Shown: positions 1-9,004, counted from the first letter of the stretch. The stretch: DNA of 64,000 bases from Tsuneonella suprasediminis (GCF_003605755.1 NZ_RAHJ01000018.1:372001-436000), one strand, 5' to 3'. Notes: a model not told the origin generated them from the sequence alone. Made by a program: numbers and translations.

Positions 1-450
1 GCCGCGATCAAGCTGGGCGAACAGGACAAGCTCTATCTCGGCAACCTCGATGCGCGTCGCGATTGGGGCCATGCACGCGACTATGTCCAGGGAATGTGGG
101 CTATTCTTCAGCAGGAAGAGCCCGACGATTATGTACTGGCAACGGGGGAAACGACTTCGGTGCGGCAATTTGTGGAATGGGCCTTCGCCGATGCCGGGAT
201 CGCGTTGCGCTGGGAAGGGCAAGGTATTGATGAAAAGGGCTTCTGCGTTGCGAGCGGACAATGCAGAGTGGAAGTGGACCCGCGATATTTCCGCCCGACT
301 GAAGTCGACATTCTGATTGGCGATGCGACCAAGGCGCGCCGCCAGCTCGGCTGGGAGCCTGAAACATCGGTGCGGGATCTTGTGCGCGAAATGGTTGCTG
401 CGGATATCAGTGCCTTGCAGCGTAATCCCGCTCTGAAAGCGGCGGTATGA
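1..450 (+). CDS. gmd: GDP-mannose 4,6-dehydratase, C-terminal part
   Basis: Cytoplasmic NADP-dependent enzyme that converts GDP-D-mannose to GDP-4-keto-6-deoxymannose, the first step towards GDP-L-fucose. The reading frame is open from base 1, so the N-terminal NAD-binding half and the catalytic Tyr-x3-Lys lie outside the window. Seen here are the family C-terminal blocks: [17 protein letters not shown] near the start, then [17 protein letters not shown] and [14 protein letters not shown]. It ends in a 4-base ATGA overlap with the GDP-fucose synthase gene, which is the next enzyme of the pathway. That context makes the assignment secure despite the missing half. Confidence 0.95.
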   Translation, partial: AAIKLGEQDKLYLGNLDARRDWGHARDYVQGMWAILQQEEPDDYVLATGETTSVRQFVEWAFADAGIALRWEGQGIDEKGFCVASGQCRVEVDPRYFRPTEVDILIGDATKARRQLGWEPETSVRDLVREMVAADISALQRNPALKAAV

Positions 451-1394
451 CGCGGCCGCTTTTCGACCTTTCAGGCAAGCGGGTCTATGTTGCCGGACAT
501 GCCGGGATGGTCGGTGCGGCTCTGGTCCGTCGCCTGCAGCGCGAGAGGTGCGCGATTCTTACGGCACCGCGCGAATGCGACTTGCGCGAACAGGCGCTAG
601 TGCTTGATTGGTTTGCTGAAAATCGGCCGCATGTCGTGGTTTTGGCGGCGGCAAAAGTCGGCGGTATCCTCGCCAACCAGCGTTTCCCCGCATCGTTTCT
701 ATATGACAACCTGATGATCGAAGCGAATGTGGTGGAGGCCGCTCGACAGCATGGGGTGGGCAAGCTGCTCTTGCTCGGATCATCTTGTATTTATCCGAAA
801 TTTTCGCCTCAGCCGATTAACGAGGATGCGTTGCTGACCGGCGCGCTTGAGCCGACCAACCAGTGGTACGCCATCGCCAAGATCGCCGGGGTGAAATTGT
901 GCCAGGCTTACCGTCAGCAATACGGGTGCGATTTCATCGCTGCCATGCCAACCAACCTCTATGGTCCGGGCGACAATTTCGACCTTAATAACAGCCATGT
1001 AATGCCCGCTCTGATCCGCAAGGCGCATGACGCGAAAGTGGCCGGCGCACAGGCGGTCACGATCTGGGGCACCGGCACTCCGCGTCGCGAATTTCTCTAC
1101 GTCGACGATCTGGCGGATGCCTGTGTGTGCCTGTTGCGGAACTACACCGGCGAACGGCCCGTCAACGTGGGAGCGGGTGCGGACGTGTCGATTGCCGAAG
1201 TCGCAAGGCTTGTCTGTGCCGAGATCGGGTTTGACGGCGCGATCGAAACCGATCGGGGCAAGCCCGATGGAACACTGCAAAAACTGTTGGACAGCAGCAA
1301 CTTGGTGCAGATGGGCTGGCGCCCGCAGATGCCCCTGCGCGCCGGGATCGCCGCGACATACCAATGGTTTCTCGCGAATGCGGCGAGAAGGTAG
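447..1394 (+). CDS. fcl: GDP-L-fucose synthase
   Basis: Epimerase/reductase (WcaG family, 315 aa, usual length) that turns GDP-4-keto-6-deoxymannose into GDP-L-fucose in the cytoplasm. An SDR Rossmann glycine pattern is seen at the N-terminus ([16 protein letters not shown]), then [11 protein letters not shown] carrying the catalytic serine, and YAIAKIAGV with the Tyr-x3-Lys pair. The ATG overlaps the gmd stop codon, and the TAG stop shares its last base with the GTG of the next gene, so the three genes are translationally coupled. With gmd it supplies the fucose donor for the polysaccharide genes downstream. Confidence 0.95.
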   Translation: MTRPLFDLSGKRVYVAGHAGMVGAALVRRLQRERCAILTAPRECDLREQALVLDWFAENRPHVVVLAAAKVGGILANQRFPASFLYDNLMIEANVVEAARQHGVGKLLLLGSSCIYPKFSPQPINEDALLTGALEPTNQWYAIAKIAGVKLCQAYRQQYGCDFIAAMPTNLYGPGDNFDLNNSHVMPALIRKAHDAKVAGAQAVTIWGTGTPRREFLYVDDLADACVCLLRNYTGERPVNVGAGADVSIAEVARLVCAEIGFDGAIETDRGKPDGTLQKLLDSSNLVQMGWRPQMPLRAGIAATYQWFLANAARR

Positions 1395-2614
1395 TGAAGG
1401 TGCTGATATTAAGTATGAATTATGCGCCCGAGCAGATCGGCATCGGCCCCTGTTCAACCGGTTGGGCGGAGCATCTGGCGCACGCAGGCCATCGGGTGAC
1501 GGTGGTAACAGCGCAACCTTACTATCCCGATTGGCGCATCGCGGCAGGCCATCGCAACCGGTGGCGGCGCACAGTGGAAAATGGCGTGAAAGTCGTGCGA
1601 TGCCCGCACTATGTCCCGCGGCAACCGACCGGGATGAGGCGCGTGTTGCATCAAGTCAGCTTTGCGCTTGCGGCAATGTGGCCCATGCTGGCGCGCGCAA
1701 TCGTTCGGCGGCCCGATCTGGTTGTCGCGGTCGCGCCATCGCTCATCGCTGCTCCCGTCGCGCGGTTTGCAGCGGTATTGGCTGGGGCGAAATCGTGGCT
1801 CCACGTTCAGGATTTCGAGCTGGAGGTGGCGCTCTCCACCGGGTTGCTGGCTGAGGGGGGCCTGCTCAATGTCGCCAGCCGGTTGGAACGGACGATGCTG
1901 GCAAGCTTCGATATTACCAGCACAATTTCCCCGCAAATGTGCCGCAAGCTGGTGGCGAAGGGTGTGCCAGAGGGGCAGATTCGCGAATTGCGAAACTGGG
2001 CGGATATCGATGCGATAAGGCCGCTCGATCAGCCGTCACCATTGCGTGATGAGTGGCAGATTTCCGCGTCGCATGTTGCGCTCTATTCGGGCAATATCGC
2101 CAATAAACAGGGGATCGATCTCGTGCTCGACGCCGCCCGGATATTGCGTGGGCGGGGTGATATCCAGTTCGTGATTTGCGGCAACGGTCCCGATCGCGCG
2201 CGGCTGGAAGCGAGCGCTGCCGATTTGCCGAATGTCTGCTTCCGCGATCTGCAACCGCGCGAACGACTGGCAGACCTGTTGGGGCTGGCCAGCGTCCATC
2301 TGTTGCCGCAAATCGCCGGAGTGGCGGATCTGGTTCTGCCGTCGAAGCTGGCCAACATGTTCGCTTCGGGGCGACCGGTGGTGGCCACCGCCGATCCCGG
2401 CACCGGAATTGCCGACGAGGTGAGCGGGGCAGGCGTGGCCGTTCCGCCCGGCGATGCTGTGGCCTTTGCCGATGCCATCGCCAGCTTGTTGCGCGATCCG
2501 CAACGCCGCGCGCGTCTGGGGCAGGCTGCGCGGATCAAGGCAGAGCGCAATTGGGCGCGAACCGCCATCTTGCAACGCTGCGATCATGAAATGAGGCAGT
2601 TGGTTTTCAAATAG
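1394..2614 (+). CDS. WcaI-like family 4 glycosyltransferase
   Basis: Predicted 406-aa cytoplasmic or peripheral-membrane glycosyltransferase of the GT-B fold, closest by eye to the colanic acid transferase WcaI (MNYAPEQIGIGPCSTGWAEHL near the N-terminus; the C-terminal donor domain has LYSGNIANKQG and LPSKLANMFASGRPVV). The acceptor and the sugar transferred cannot be read from sequence. I chose the GTG that overlaps the fcl stop: it begins directly at the KVLILSMNY strand, whereas the in-frame ATG 30 bases upstream lies inside fcl. It is the third gene of the gmd-fcl operon. A fucose-transferring role is plausible but unproven. Confidence 0.85.
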   Translation: MKVLILSMNYAPEQIGIGPCSTGWAEHLAHAGHRVTVVTAQPYYPDWRIAAGHRNRWRRTVENGVKVVRCPHYVPRQPTGMRRVLHQVSFALAAMWPMLARAIVRRPDLVVAVAPSLIAAPVARFAAVLAGAKSWLHVQDFELEVALSTGLLAEGGLLNVASRLERTMLASFDITSTISPQMCRKLVAKGVPEGQIRELRNWADIDAIRPLDQPSPLRDEWQISASHVALYSGNIANKQGIDLVLDAARILRGRGDIQFVICGNGPDRARLEASAADLPNVCFRDLQPRERLADLLGLASVHLLPQIAGVADLVLPSKLANMFASGRPVVATADPGTGIADEVSGAGVAVPPGDAVAFADAIASLLRDPQRRARLGQAARIKAERNWARTAILQRCDHEMRQLVFK

Positions 2615-2708
2615 TTCCTGTTTTGTTCTTTCCTACAATCACTGGTCCGACCTAGGTCGCTGCCTGCCGATTCGCGCCGCCGCGAACCCGTCTGCAGGAG
2701 AATGAACT

Positions 2709-3047
2709 ATGATCCCCTCCATCGCCAGCCCCGCACGCTATGTCACTCAAACAGCAATTGCATTCGCAAAAGCGGGCTCCGCAAGGCCTGTTGACGATGA
2801 AAATCCTCTGCCGATCGGGGAAGTGAGCTATTCCCATGCGCGCGCCGCGATCCCGGACACTGCGCTCGATCCCGGACGTGCGCTGATGATCGTTGCCACT
2901 GGTTCCGGACAAGTGCTGATCGAACTCGCCAATGGGGGCACCGTGGCCTTGCCGGTAACGGCCGGGGTGACGCTTTTGCCGTTCGCCGTCGCGGCAATCA
3001 CTGCCCTCGATGGCGCGGAACGCGCTGTTTTCACATTGCTCGACTGA
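2709..3047 (+). CDS. Small beta-rich protein resembling phage/GTA spike base proteins
   Basis: 112-aa protein with no signal peptide and no membrane segment. I do not recognise it with certainty. The C-terminal half (GRALMIVATGSGQVLIEL, NGGTVALPVTAGVTLLPF) follows the pattern of small head-spike base proteins such as Rcc01079 of the Rhodobacter gene transfer agent: a short strand, a Gly-x-Val/Leu strand, then 'G-x-x-LPv-V'. That similarity is by eye only. The start has a good AGGAGA ribosome site. It is followed after 12 bases by an SGNH hydrolase gene with tail-fibre features. The pair sits between polysaccharide genes and separates two glycosyltransferase blocks. Confidence 0.6.
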   Translation: MIPSIASPARYVTQTAIAFAKAGSARPVDDENPLPIGEVSYSHARAAIPDTALDPGRALMIVATGSGQVLIELANGGTVALPVTAGVTLLPFAVAAITALDGAERAVFTLLD

Positions 3048-3059
3048 GGGGGAACATCA

Positions 3060-4562
3060 TTGCTTTATTCCGCTTTTCCCACCGCCAGCGCTGCGAACGT
3101 TGGCCAGGCGAATGCGTTCGGCCATATCAAATGGCTGCTCGACGAAGGTCGCGACGTGTCGATTTATAACTGGGCGGACAGCCTTTCCAACAGCGGGCAG
3201 AACCCGCGCGAATGGATATTCCGGGTCGCCGATCTGATCGCAACCCACCATTCGAACCCGAATGTAGAGATTGCCACATGGGATGGGGAGGGTGCGTTCG
3301 CCCCTTCGGCTACCGAAGCGCGCGGCACCGGGCCGACCGTGAAGATCCGCAATTTTTCCGTGCCGGGTGCGCCGTTGCATTACGCGATGGGCCGATTGTG
3401 GGCAGGCAGCAGCGGACTGGCTTGGGATACGCCCGATGTCCTGATGCTATGTCATGGGCATAACCATGTCACCGGCACGACCACCGAAATGGTGGCTGGC
3501 GAGTTGCTGGCGGCGATCGAGTATTTCCGGCTTGCCCATCCCGGCGTGCCGATTGCCGCTCTGATCCAGAATCCGCAAAGTTCGAACGATGCGATGGCGA
3601 CTGCTTTCGGCGCGTGGAAGCGTCTTGAGCAGCTGCGTGATGTTACTGTGATCGATGGCTATTCACCGTGGATCGCGGCGGGCAAGCCGCTCGACTGGTA
3701 TTCAGAGAAAGGGGTGGCGCGTGGCGTTATCGCCGGCAAAACGCTGACTGTGTCCGAATGGATGGCGCAGCCGGGACAGAGCATTGCGGTGGGGGACCGT
3801 ATTGGCGGTGCCGAACCCGATACATGCGTGACCGCTCTGGGCAGCGGAAGAGGTGGCGTTGGAACCTATACCCTCAATCTGTCGCAAGATCGGCCCGATA
3901 TGCGGCTGAAACTCTACGATTCAGTCCATCCGAGCGATACCGGCATTGAGCATGGATTTGTCCCTGCGTTGCGCGCGGCATGGGGCGATGCATCCCCGCG
4001 GCCATGTGCGGGCCCGGTTTCATTATTGTCCCCCAATTTGGACCCGGCGCTGAACCTGTTGTCCAATGGGGACTTCGCCAGTTGGGACGATCCACTCGGC
4101 CTGCCCGATGGGTGGTTGCCTCAGGGGCCCGTGTCCGTGAAGCGGGAGGAGGCCATTCGGCGTTCGCCGCGCAATGGATACGCGGCCTCGGTTCTGGGGA
4201 CCGAAGGCGGCTGTGCGATCTATCAGGATGTGAACGATTTTGCTCAGATGCGGGGCCGACCGGTCAGCCTGCTGGTGTGGGTTTACCGACCGGCAGGGGC
4301 GCCCGGATCGGTGGGGCGTATTCAGATACGAGCCGCTGCACCGCAAGATGGCACGATTATCGCGACCACCCGCAGCTATGCGCTCAATCAGGCGGATAGC
4401 TGGGTGCCCTGGTGTATCAGCGGCGTGATAGTGCCTGCCGATGCGACTGCGATAAGAGTCACTCTGTTTCACGACAGCGCGGGCAATCCCGCACCGCAGC
4501 CCGCGCTGTTTCAGTCGGCTTCGCTGGTGCCCGGATATCTGCCGCGCGGATTGGCGGGGTAG
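3060..4562 (+). CDS. SGNH/GDSL hydrolase with a phage fibre-like insert
   Basis: 500-aa protein without signal peptide. SGNH landmarks are visible: block I as ADSLS (Ser41), block III as GHNH (Asn135) and block V as DSVHPSD (Asp287, His290). Between blocks III and V lies a segment (about residues 240-275, VGDRIGG then TALGSGRGGVGTYTLNLS) of the Gly/Thr-rich type common in phage tail fibres. Residues 340-500 look like a beta-sandwich carbohydrate-binding domain. Likely role: deacetylation or binding of a polysaccharide. The start is TTG with a strong GAGGGGGA site; no ATG lies nearby in frame. Coupled to the small spike-base-like gene upstream. Phage or gene-transfer-agent origin is my inference. 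Confidence 0.7.
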   Translation: MLYSAFPTASAANVGQANAFGHIKWLLDEGRDVSIYNWADSLSNSGQNPREWIFRVADLIATHHSNPNVEIATWDGEGAFAPSATEARGTGPTVKIRNFSVPGAPLHYAMGRLWAGSSGLAWDTPDVLMLCHGHNHVTGTTTEMVAGELLAAIEYFRLAHPGVPIAALIQNPQSSNDAMATAFGAWKRLEQLRDVTVIDGYSPWIAAGKPLDWYSEKGVARGVIAGKTLTVSEWMAQPGQSIAVGDRIGGAEPDTCVTALGSGRGGVGTYTLNLSQDRPDMRLKLYDSVHPSDTGIEHGFVPALRAAWGDASPRPCAGPVSLLSPNLDPALNLLSNGDFASWDDPLGLPDGWLPQGPVSVKREEAIRRSPRNGYAASVLGTEGGCAIYQDVNDFAQMRGRPVSLLVWVYRPAGAPGSVGRIQIRAAAPQDGTIIATTRSYALNQADSWVPWCISGVIVPADATAIRVTLFHDSAGNPAPQPALFQSASLVPGYLPRGLAG

Positions 4563-4623
4563 TGCTACTGTTCCTATACGGCATGGATAAATCGCAGTAA
4601 ATCTTGCGAGATGTGGGCATGTT

Positions 4624-4650
4624 CTGCAATATAGCATTTATATATTGCAG
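4624..4650. promoter_or_regulatory. Perfect AT-rich inverted repeat
   Basis: Arms CTGCAATATA and TATATTGCAG are exact complements around a 7-base centre GCATTTA. The length and AT-rich arms fit an operator or a small hairpin. It lies about 320 bases upstream of the glycosyltransferase start at 4974. Confidence 0.5.
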
Positions 4651-4664
4651 GTATTATTTATGAA

Positions 4665-4681
4665 TGGTAAAAAATTTACCA
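4665..4681. promoter_or_regulatory. 17-bp palindrome TGGTAAA-AAA-TTTACCA
   Basis: Seven-base arms are perfectly complementary around AAA. It lies 14 bases after the previous inverted repeat, within the AT-rich part of the intergenic region, so both could bind the same class of regulator. Confidence 0.45.
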
Positions 4682-4903
4682 GAAAACATTGCTGTATTTT
4701 GCTGATTTACGACTTCTTGCGTTCCTTTAGGGGTGCGCGATTGTCGCAGTGTGTCAACGCTTTGCTTCGCCCTGCCAGCTTTTATTCGGGGTTCGGCGCA
4801 TGGGGCGGCAGACGAAAGCATGCCGCTACTGCGCGCTATGCACGTTTACCGGGAGCGCAGGCAGGTCATGCATATCATGCGGTGACATGCGCCATTGGCG
4901 TGC

Positions 4904-4940
4904 CTGTGATCCGATGTCTTGCCTGGGCATCGGATCACGG
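4904..4940. promoter_or_regulatory. Inverted repeat just upstream of the 4974 gene
   Basis: Arms GTGATCCGATG (4906-4916) and CATCGGATCAC (4928-4938) are perfect complements around 11 bases, and two further base pairs (one G-U in RNA) extend the stem. The end is 33 bases from the ATG at 4974. It could be an operator or, if transcribed, a leader hairpin. There is no T-run, so it is not a typical terminator. Confidence 0.5.
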
Positions 4941-4973
4941 AAGGCATAGCGCACCGTCGAATTTGATCGGGAA

Positions 4974-6122
4974 ATGACCGGTTCCCGCCGCTTGCGCGTG
5001 GCTGTGGTTTATCACGTGTGGCCCCATTATCGGCGTGCCGTGATGCAGGCGATGGATCGATGTGCGGGTATCGAATACGCTTTCTATGGCTGGAATGCGC
5101 CCTATCAGGGGATTGAGCCGGTCGATCCGGCCTCCGTGCGCCGTTTTGTCGATGCGCCGTTTCGGACGTTTGGCCCGTTTATGTGGCAACCTGCCGCCGT
5201 TCGCGCTGCGCTTTCGCGTCGGTATGAGGCGATAATATTCCTTGCTGATCAGCACTTTATTGCGACGTGGCTGGGCGCGGTGCTGGCGCGGCTGACGGGC
5301 AAGCGGGTGCTGTTCTGGTCGCATGGCTGGTTGCGTCGTGAATCGGCGAACCGGCACCGCGTTCGCAATGCCTTCCATGCGTTGGCCCATTGCGTGATGG
5401 TCTATTCGCAGCGGTCCCGCAGTTTGGGGATCATGGGCGGGTTCGACCCGTCGCGCATTCGCGTGATCTACAACAGCCTCGATCTGGATGCGGCCGACCG
5501 TGTGGTGTCGCGGATCGAAGCTGGCACGCTGGCATCCGCCAACCCGCGGGTTTTGTTCGACGATCCGCAACGGCCGCTACTGGTCTATACTGGGCGGCTG
5601 ACGCGGAAGGTGCGGCTGGATCTGTTACTCGATGCAGCGGATCGGTTGGGGCGGCAGAGGCGACCGGTCAATATTGCGTTGCTGGGCGACGGGCCGGAAC
5701 GCGCCGTGCTGGAAGCCGACGCGACGCGGCGCAATCTGGCGGTTCGGTTCTACGGCGCCTGCTACGATGAAAAAATAATCGGTCCGGCGATCTATCACGC
5801 CGATATCGTCGTGGCGCCGGGCAAGATCGGCCTCTCTGCCATCCACGCTCTGATGTATGGCACTCCGGCGATCACTCACGATGATTTCGACCGCCAGATG
5901 CCGGAGGTGGAGGCAATTGAACCGGGCCGTACCGGTGCATTCTTCCATTATGGCGCGGCGCACGATCTGGCGCGGGCGATTGCCGACTGGCTCGATAACG
6001 CCCCTGCGCGAGCGGCGGTGCGTGTGGCTGCGCGGCAGGCAGTTCATGACAGATGGAACCCCGAAACGCAGGCCGCCGCAATCGAACGCTGCGTGATCGA
6101 AACGTGCGGAGGCAGCGCATGA
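4974..6122 (+). CDS. Family 4 glycosyltransferase of the polysaccharide locus
   Basis: 382-aa predicted cytoplasmic GT-B glycosyltransferase. The N-terminal acceptor domain contains FWSHGWLRRES. The donor domain begins near residue 200 with LLVYTGRLTRKVRLDLLLDA, followed by ALLGDGPERAVLEADA and the family Glu-rich region ADIVVAPGKIGLSAIHALMY. The sugar and acceptor are unknown. It is the first gene of an operon in which every gene pair down to 10323 overlaps by a few bases. Next is a hexapeptide acyltransferase (ATGA overlap), then pyruvyl transferase, flippase and polymerase, so it most likely helps assemble the repeat unit. Confidence 0.85.
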   Translation: MTGSRRLRVAVVYHVWPHYRRAVMQAMDRCAGIEYAFYGWNAPYQGIEPVDPASVRRFVDAPFRTFGPFMWQPAAVRAALSRRYEAIIFLADQHFIATWLGAVLARLTGKRVLFWSHGWLRRESANRHRVRNAFHALAHCVMVYSQRSRSLGIMGGFDPSRIRVIYNSLDLDAADRVVSRIEAGTLASANPRVLFDDPQRPLLVYTGRLTRKVRLDLLLDAADRLGRQRRPVNIALLGDGPERAVLEADATRRNLAVRFYGACYDEKIIGPAIYHADIVVAPGKIGLSAIHALMYGTPAITHDDFDRQMPEVEAIEPGRTGAFFHYGAAHDLARAIADWLDNAPARAAVRVAARQAVHDRWNPETQAAAIERCVIETCGGSA

Positions 6123-6688
6123 AAGCGCCATCGATGACATCGCCGCCCTTTCAGGCGCCAGTGAACAGGGGCGCTCCGTTTAGGCCCCGACCGTGGCCGC
6201 TCAGCAGTTTGCGGATCGGGCTGCATCGTCTGCGACTGGCGTGGGTCCGGTGCACGATGGCGGGCGACCTGGTCTGCGGCGAACATGTGGCCATCGCACG
6301 CAATGCCGACATACGCGCCCCGCATCACTGCCGCATCGGCAGCTATGTATCGTTTGGCAAGAACTTCACCTGCGAAACCGATCTCGAAATCGGCGATCAC
6401 GTTCTGGTTTCGAGCAACGTGGCGATTGTTGGCAACGACCATCCGTTCGATGATCCAGGCCGCACAGTGTACACTCAGCCACGTCGCGATGACAGCGCGG
6501 TCCGTGTCGGCAGCGATGTGCTGATCGGTTTCGGTACGATCATTGTCGGCCCGGTCGCTATCGGGGATGGCTGCATTGTCGGGGCCGGGGCAGTGGTGGT
6601 CAGGGATCTGCCGCCATATACGATTTGCGTCGGCAATCCGGCGCGACCGGTCCGCAGGCGGTTTGCCGATATCGGGCGGGTTGATTGA
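6119..6688 (+). CDS. Hexapeptide-repeat acyltransferase (polysaccharide O-acetylation)
   Basis: 189-aa protein of the left-handed beta-helix acyltransferase family (WcaF/WbbJ/LbH type). Hexad-like repeats run from about residue 55 to 175: VAIARNADIRAPHHCRIGSY, VGSDVLIGFGTIIVGPVAIG and DGCIVGAGAVVVRDLPPYTI, ending with the family tail VGNPARPVRRR. The probable catalytic His lies in GNDHPFDDP. It would move an acetyl (or other acyl) group from acetyl-CoA onto a sugar of the repeat unit. The ATG overlaps the previous stop codon; a longer in-frame start at 6053 lies within the glycosyltransferase gene and is rejected. Confidence 0.88.
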   Translation: MKAPSMTSPPFQAPVNRGAPFRPRPWPLSSLRIGLHRLRLAWVRCTMAGDLVCGEHVAIARNADIRAPHHCRIGSYVSFGKNFTCETDLEIGDHVLVSSNVAIVGNDHPFDDPGRTVYTQPRRDDSAVRVGSDVLIGFGTIIVGPVAIGDGCIVGAGAVVVRDLPPYTICVGNPARPVRRRFADIGRVD

Positions 6689-7754
6689 GCGCACGGTGAC
6701 ACGCCCTCTGTATATGATGTCGCTGCGGACGCAGTTCGACAACCTCGGCGATCTGACGATCAACGCCGTTCTCGCGGCATGTATTTCTGCCCGCGCGCCT
6801 CTGGTGTGCCTGACCGATGGTGTACCACAGGGATATCTCGCTGAATTCGATGCGCTCGCATCGCGTCTGGGGGCGTCTGACATTCGTTATGCCTCCACAC
6901 TGGCAGGCCTTTACGCCGCCGTGGGTGCGCTGTGCCGCAATGGTATAGCGCTGACCTTGTCGCCCGGTGATGTCGGCACCGGGCGTGGATGGATGCGACG
7001 CGGAACCTTGGCGGCACTGTCGCGTATCGCGCCGCAGAGGAGCGCTACGTTGCAGGTCGGGGCTTCGATGGCCGATCCCGCAGCGGGCGATGCGCGCTTG
7101 TTCGCGCTCTTGCTGGAGCGAAGCCAGCCGATCACGGTGCGCGATCCGGTTTCTCAGGCCACATTTGCGCGGATGGGGGTCGAGGTGCCAGTCGTGCCCG
7201 ATCTTGCGTTCGCGCTTCCCTGTGCGTCTGCCAACGGGGGGCGGGACGGCTTGATCGCTTTGCGGAAAGTGAACTCCATCCCGTTCGACAGTTTGCGGAT
7301 CGCGGTTCGCGCGCTGGCGTCGCAGATGCGCGAAGCCGGGCTGGAGCCGAAGCTGTATTGCCAGGTCGCGCACGATGCCAATCTGCATCGCAGGCTGGCC
7401 GCCGAACTCGATCTGCGAATGATCAACTTGGTTGGGGGGCGGCCCGGATTTGACGATGGGATGGCGGTTTATGCCAATGCCGGAGCGATCGTGTCCAATC
7501 GGCTCCATTCGCTGTTGCTGGCGGCAACGGCGGGCGCCACCCCATATGCTTTCGTCGGCCCTGCAGAGCGCAAGATAACTGCGGTGTTCGATCAGGCGGG
7601 CCTGAACGGGCAGATCATTCGGCTGGACGAAGCCGCGCGGGCGGGCGCACGTCTGGCGCATCGCGCGGCCTTGCATCGTGACAGTGTGGCCCCCGCATTC
7701 GAACGCAACGCCCGCTTGCTGGCCGATTTTTTCGACGAAGCTGTGGGGCGATGA
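6681..7754 (+). CDS. Polysaccharide pyruvyl transferase family protein
   Basis: About 357 aa, of the CsaB/WcaK family that adds ketal-pyruvate to sugars of exopolysaccharides, usually from phosphoenolpyruvate. Family features are the N-terminal FDNLGDLTINAVL (the 'GDxxI' motif), the central LSPGDVGTGRGWM, ITVRDPVSQATFARMGV (the 'vRD..S' strand) and near the end IVSNRLHSLLLAATAG. The start is uncertain: TTG 6681 overlaps the upstream stop, GTG 6696 and ATG 6714/6717 are alternatives, and none has a strong ribosome site. Overlap with the acyltransferase and flippase genes places it in the repeat-unit operon. Confidence 0.82.
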   Translation: MIERTVTRPLYMMSLRTQFDNLGDLTINAVLAACISARAPLVCLTDGVPQGYLAEFDALASRLGASDIRYASTLAGLYAAVGALCRNGIALTLSPGDVGTGRGWMRRGTLAALSRIAPQRSATLQVGASMADPAAGDARLFALLLERSQPITVRDPVSQATFARMGVEVPVVPDLAFALPCASANGGRDGLIALRKVNSIPFDSLRIAVRALASQMREAGLEPKLYCQVAHDANLHRRLAAELDLRMINLVGGRPGFDDGMAVYANAGAIVSNRLHSLLLAATAGATPYAFVGPAERKITAVFDQAGLNGQIIRLDEAARAGARLAHRAALHRDSVAPAFERNARLLADFFDEAVGR

Positions 7755-9004
7755 AGGCGCGCCTCGCCGGTGGCGTTCCGCTGCTGGCTGCATATGCTGC
7801 ATCGAAGGCGATGCAACTTGCCATAACTGTGCTGCTGGCGCGTTTGTTGAGCAAGGAGGAGGCAGGATCGGCGTTCTATCTGGTAGGGTTAATCGCGTTC
7901 GCACAAGCGATTGGCCCGTTGGGGCTGGATAGCTTTTCCGCCTATGTCCTGCCCCGTTTCCGCCGTTCGGGCGCACTGTGGAAGATGCGGCAGTATGCCG
8001 CGCTGGCGGTCTTGGTGTCGCTGCCGGTCGCGGCGCTGATCGCGGCCGGGCTGGTGTTCGAACGGGCAGAGCGCACGTGGGGCCAGAGTATCGCGCTGCT
8101 GTGCATCGTAGCGGTATGTTCGGCCAGCATGATCTATCGCCGGATCGCGCGAACGACGTTTTTGAGCGGGGCGCAGCGATTGCGGGCGGTGATGCATGAT
8201 ACCGCCACCGTGAACGGGCTGACTATCGCGATATTGCTGATCGCACCGATATCGACGGCATTTGCATTTGGCGTGGTGTTGCTGGGGGCCAACCTGCTGG
8301 CAGCGGTATGGGCGCACCGCGATTTAGGGCGGATCGTTGCGCCCGTGCCCGATGGCCGCCCCGCGCTACCGCACTGGCGGGTGAGGCGGGTAATCATGCC
8401 GATGGCGTTGCCCTCTCTGGTATCGCAGGGGCTGGCGCAGGCGCTCAACCGGATCGATGTCCTGCTGCTCGCGCCGCTATCGACTATCGATCAGGTGGCG
8501 GATTTCAGTGTCGCCATCCGCATCACTTTCTTTCTTCAGATCGTGCCCGAACTCGTGGGCCTGATCGCCGGGCCGCGCCTGTTGCTGCTGGGGCTGGGCA
8601 ATACTGACGCGCAGCATCGTTTCGTGCAGACGACATTGCTGGCCGCCGCCGGGCTCTCGCTGGCGATCGCACTGCCATTGATCCTGTTTCCCGGCCCGTT
8701 GCTGGCGGGCGTGTTTGGCCCGGAATATCGACAGGCGGGCGGTGTTCTGGCGGTGCTGGCTGCGGGCAAGCTGATTACTGCCCCGTTCAATGCCCTGATG
8801 CCGATGTTCGTAACGCTGGGCCAAAATGGCCGGATCGCCCGGATTGTTGGGGTAGGGGCGGCGATCAATCTGGTGGCTGGCTTTGTTTTGATCCCTGCCC
8901 ACGGCGCGATGGGCGCGGCGGTGGGCACTGCGCTGGCGCTGGCCGCTATGGGGATCGGTTATTGGCGGCTGTACTGCTCGCTCGTCGCCGGGTGGCGCGC
9001 ATGA
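7751..9004 (+). CDS. Wzx-like polysaccharide flippase
   Basis: 417-aa inner-membrane protein of the MATE/MVF/PST superfamily with about 12 predicted hydrophobic helices spread over the whole length (for example GVPLLAAYAASKAMQLAITV at the N-terminus and VGAAINLVAGFVLIP near the C-terminus). Known family role: moves undecaprenyl-linked repeat units from the cytoplasmic to the periplasmic face. Start and stop codons overlap those of both neighbours (pyruvyl transferase and putative polymerase), as expected for a Wzx/Wzy-type cluster. The exact subfamily cannot be decided by eye. Confidence 0.85.
   Translation: MKARLAGGVPLLAAYAASKAMQLAITVLLARLLSKEEAGSAFYLVGLIAFAQAIGPLGLDSFSAYVLPRFRRSGALWKMRQYAALAVLVSLPVAALIAAGLVFERAERTWGQSIALLCIVAVCSASMIYRRIARTTFLSGAQRLRAVMHDTATVNGLTIAILLIAPISTAFAFGVVLLGANLLAAVWAHRDLGRIVAPVPDGRPALPHWRVRRVIMPMALPSLVSQGLAQALNRIDVLLLAPLSTIDQVADFSVAIRITFFLQIVPELVGLIAGPRLLLLGLGNTDAQHRFVQTTLLAAAGLSLAIALPLILFPGPLLAGVFGPEYRQAGGVLAVLAAGKLITAPFNALMPMFVTLGQNGRIARIVGVGAAINLVAGFVLIPAHGAMGAAVGTALALAAMGIGYWRLYCSLVAGWRA

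Larger units (their letters stand above)
4563..4973. promoter_or_regulatory. AT-rich intergenic control region of the second polysaccharide operon
   Basis: 411 bases with no convincing gene; the short frames here lack ribosome sites and family features. Base composition drops well below the surroundings between about 4580 and 4700. Three perfect or near-perfect palindromes lie in it (listed separately). It precedes an operon of six overlapping genes (4974-10323), so it probably carries that operon's promoter and regulator sites. Confidence 0.6.

Noticed and set aside
2709-4562. A prophage
   Set aside because: Only two spike-like genes are present; there is no integrase, terminase, portal, capsid or attachment repeat nearby.
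4645-4977. 110-codon open frame upstream of the 4974 glycosyltransferase
   Set aside because: It spans the AT-rich control region and palindromes, has no family features and lacks a good ribosome site.
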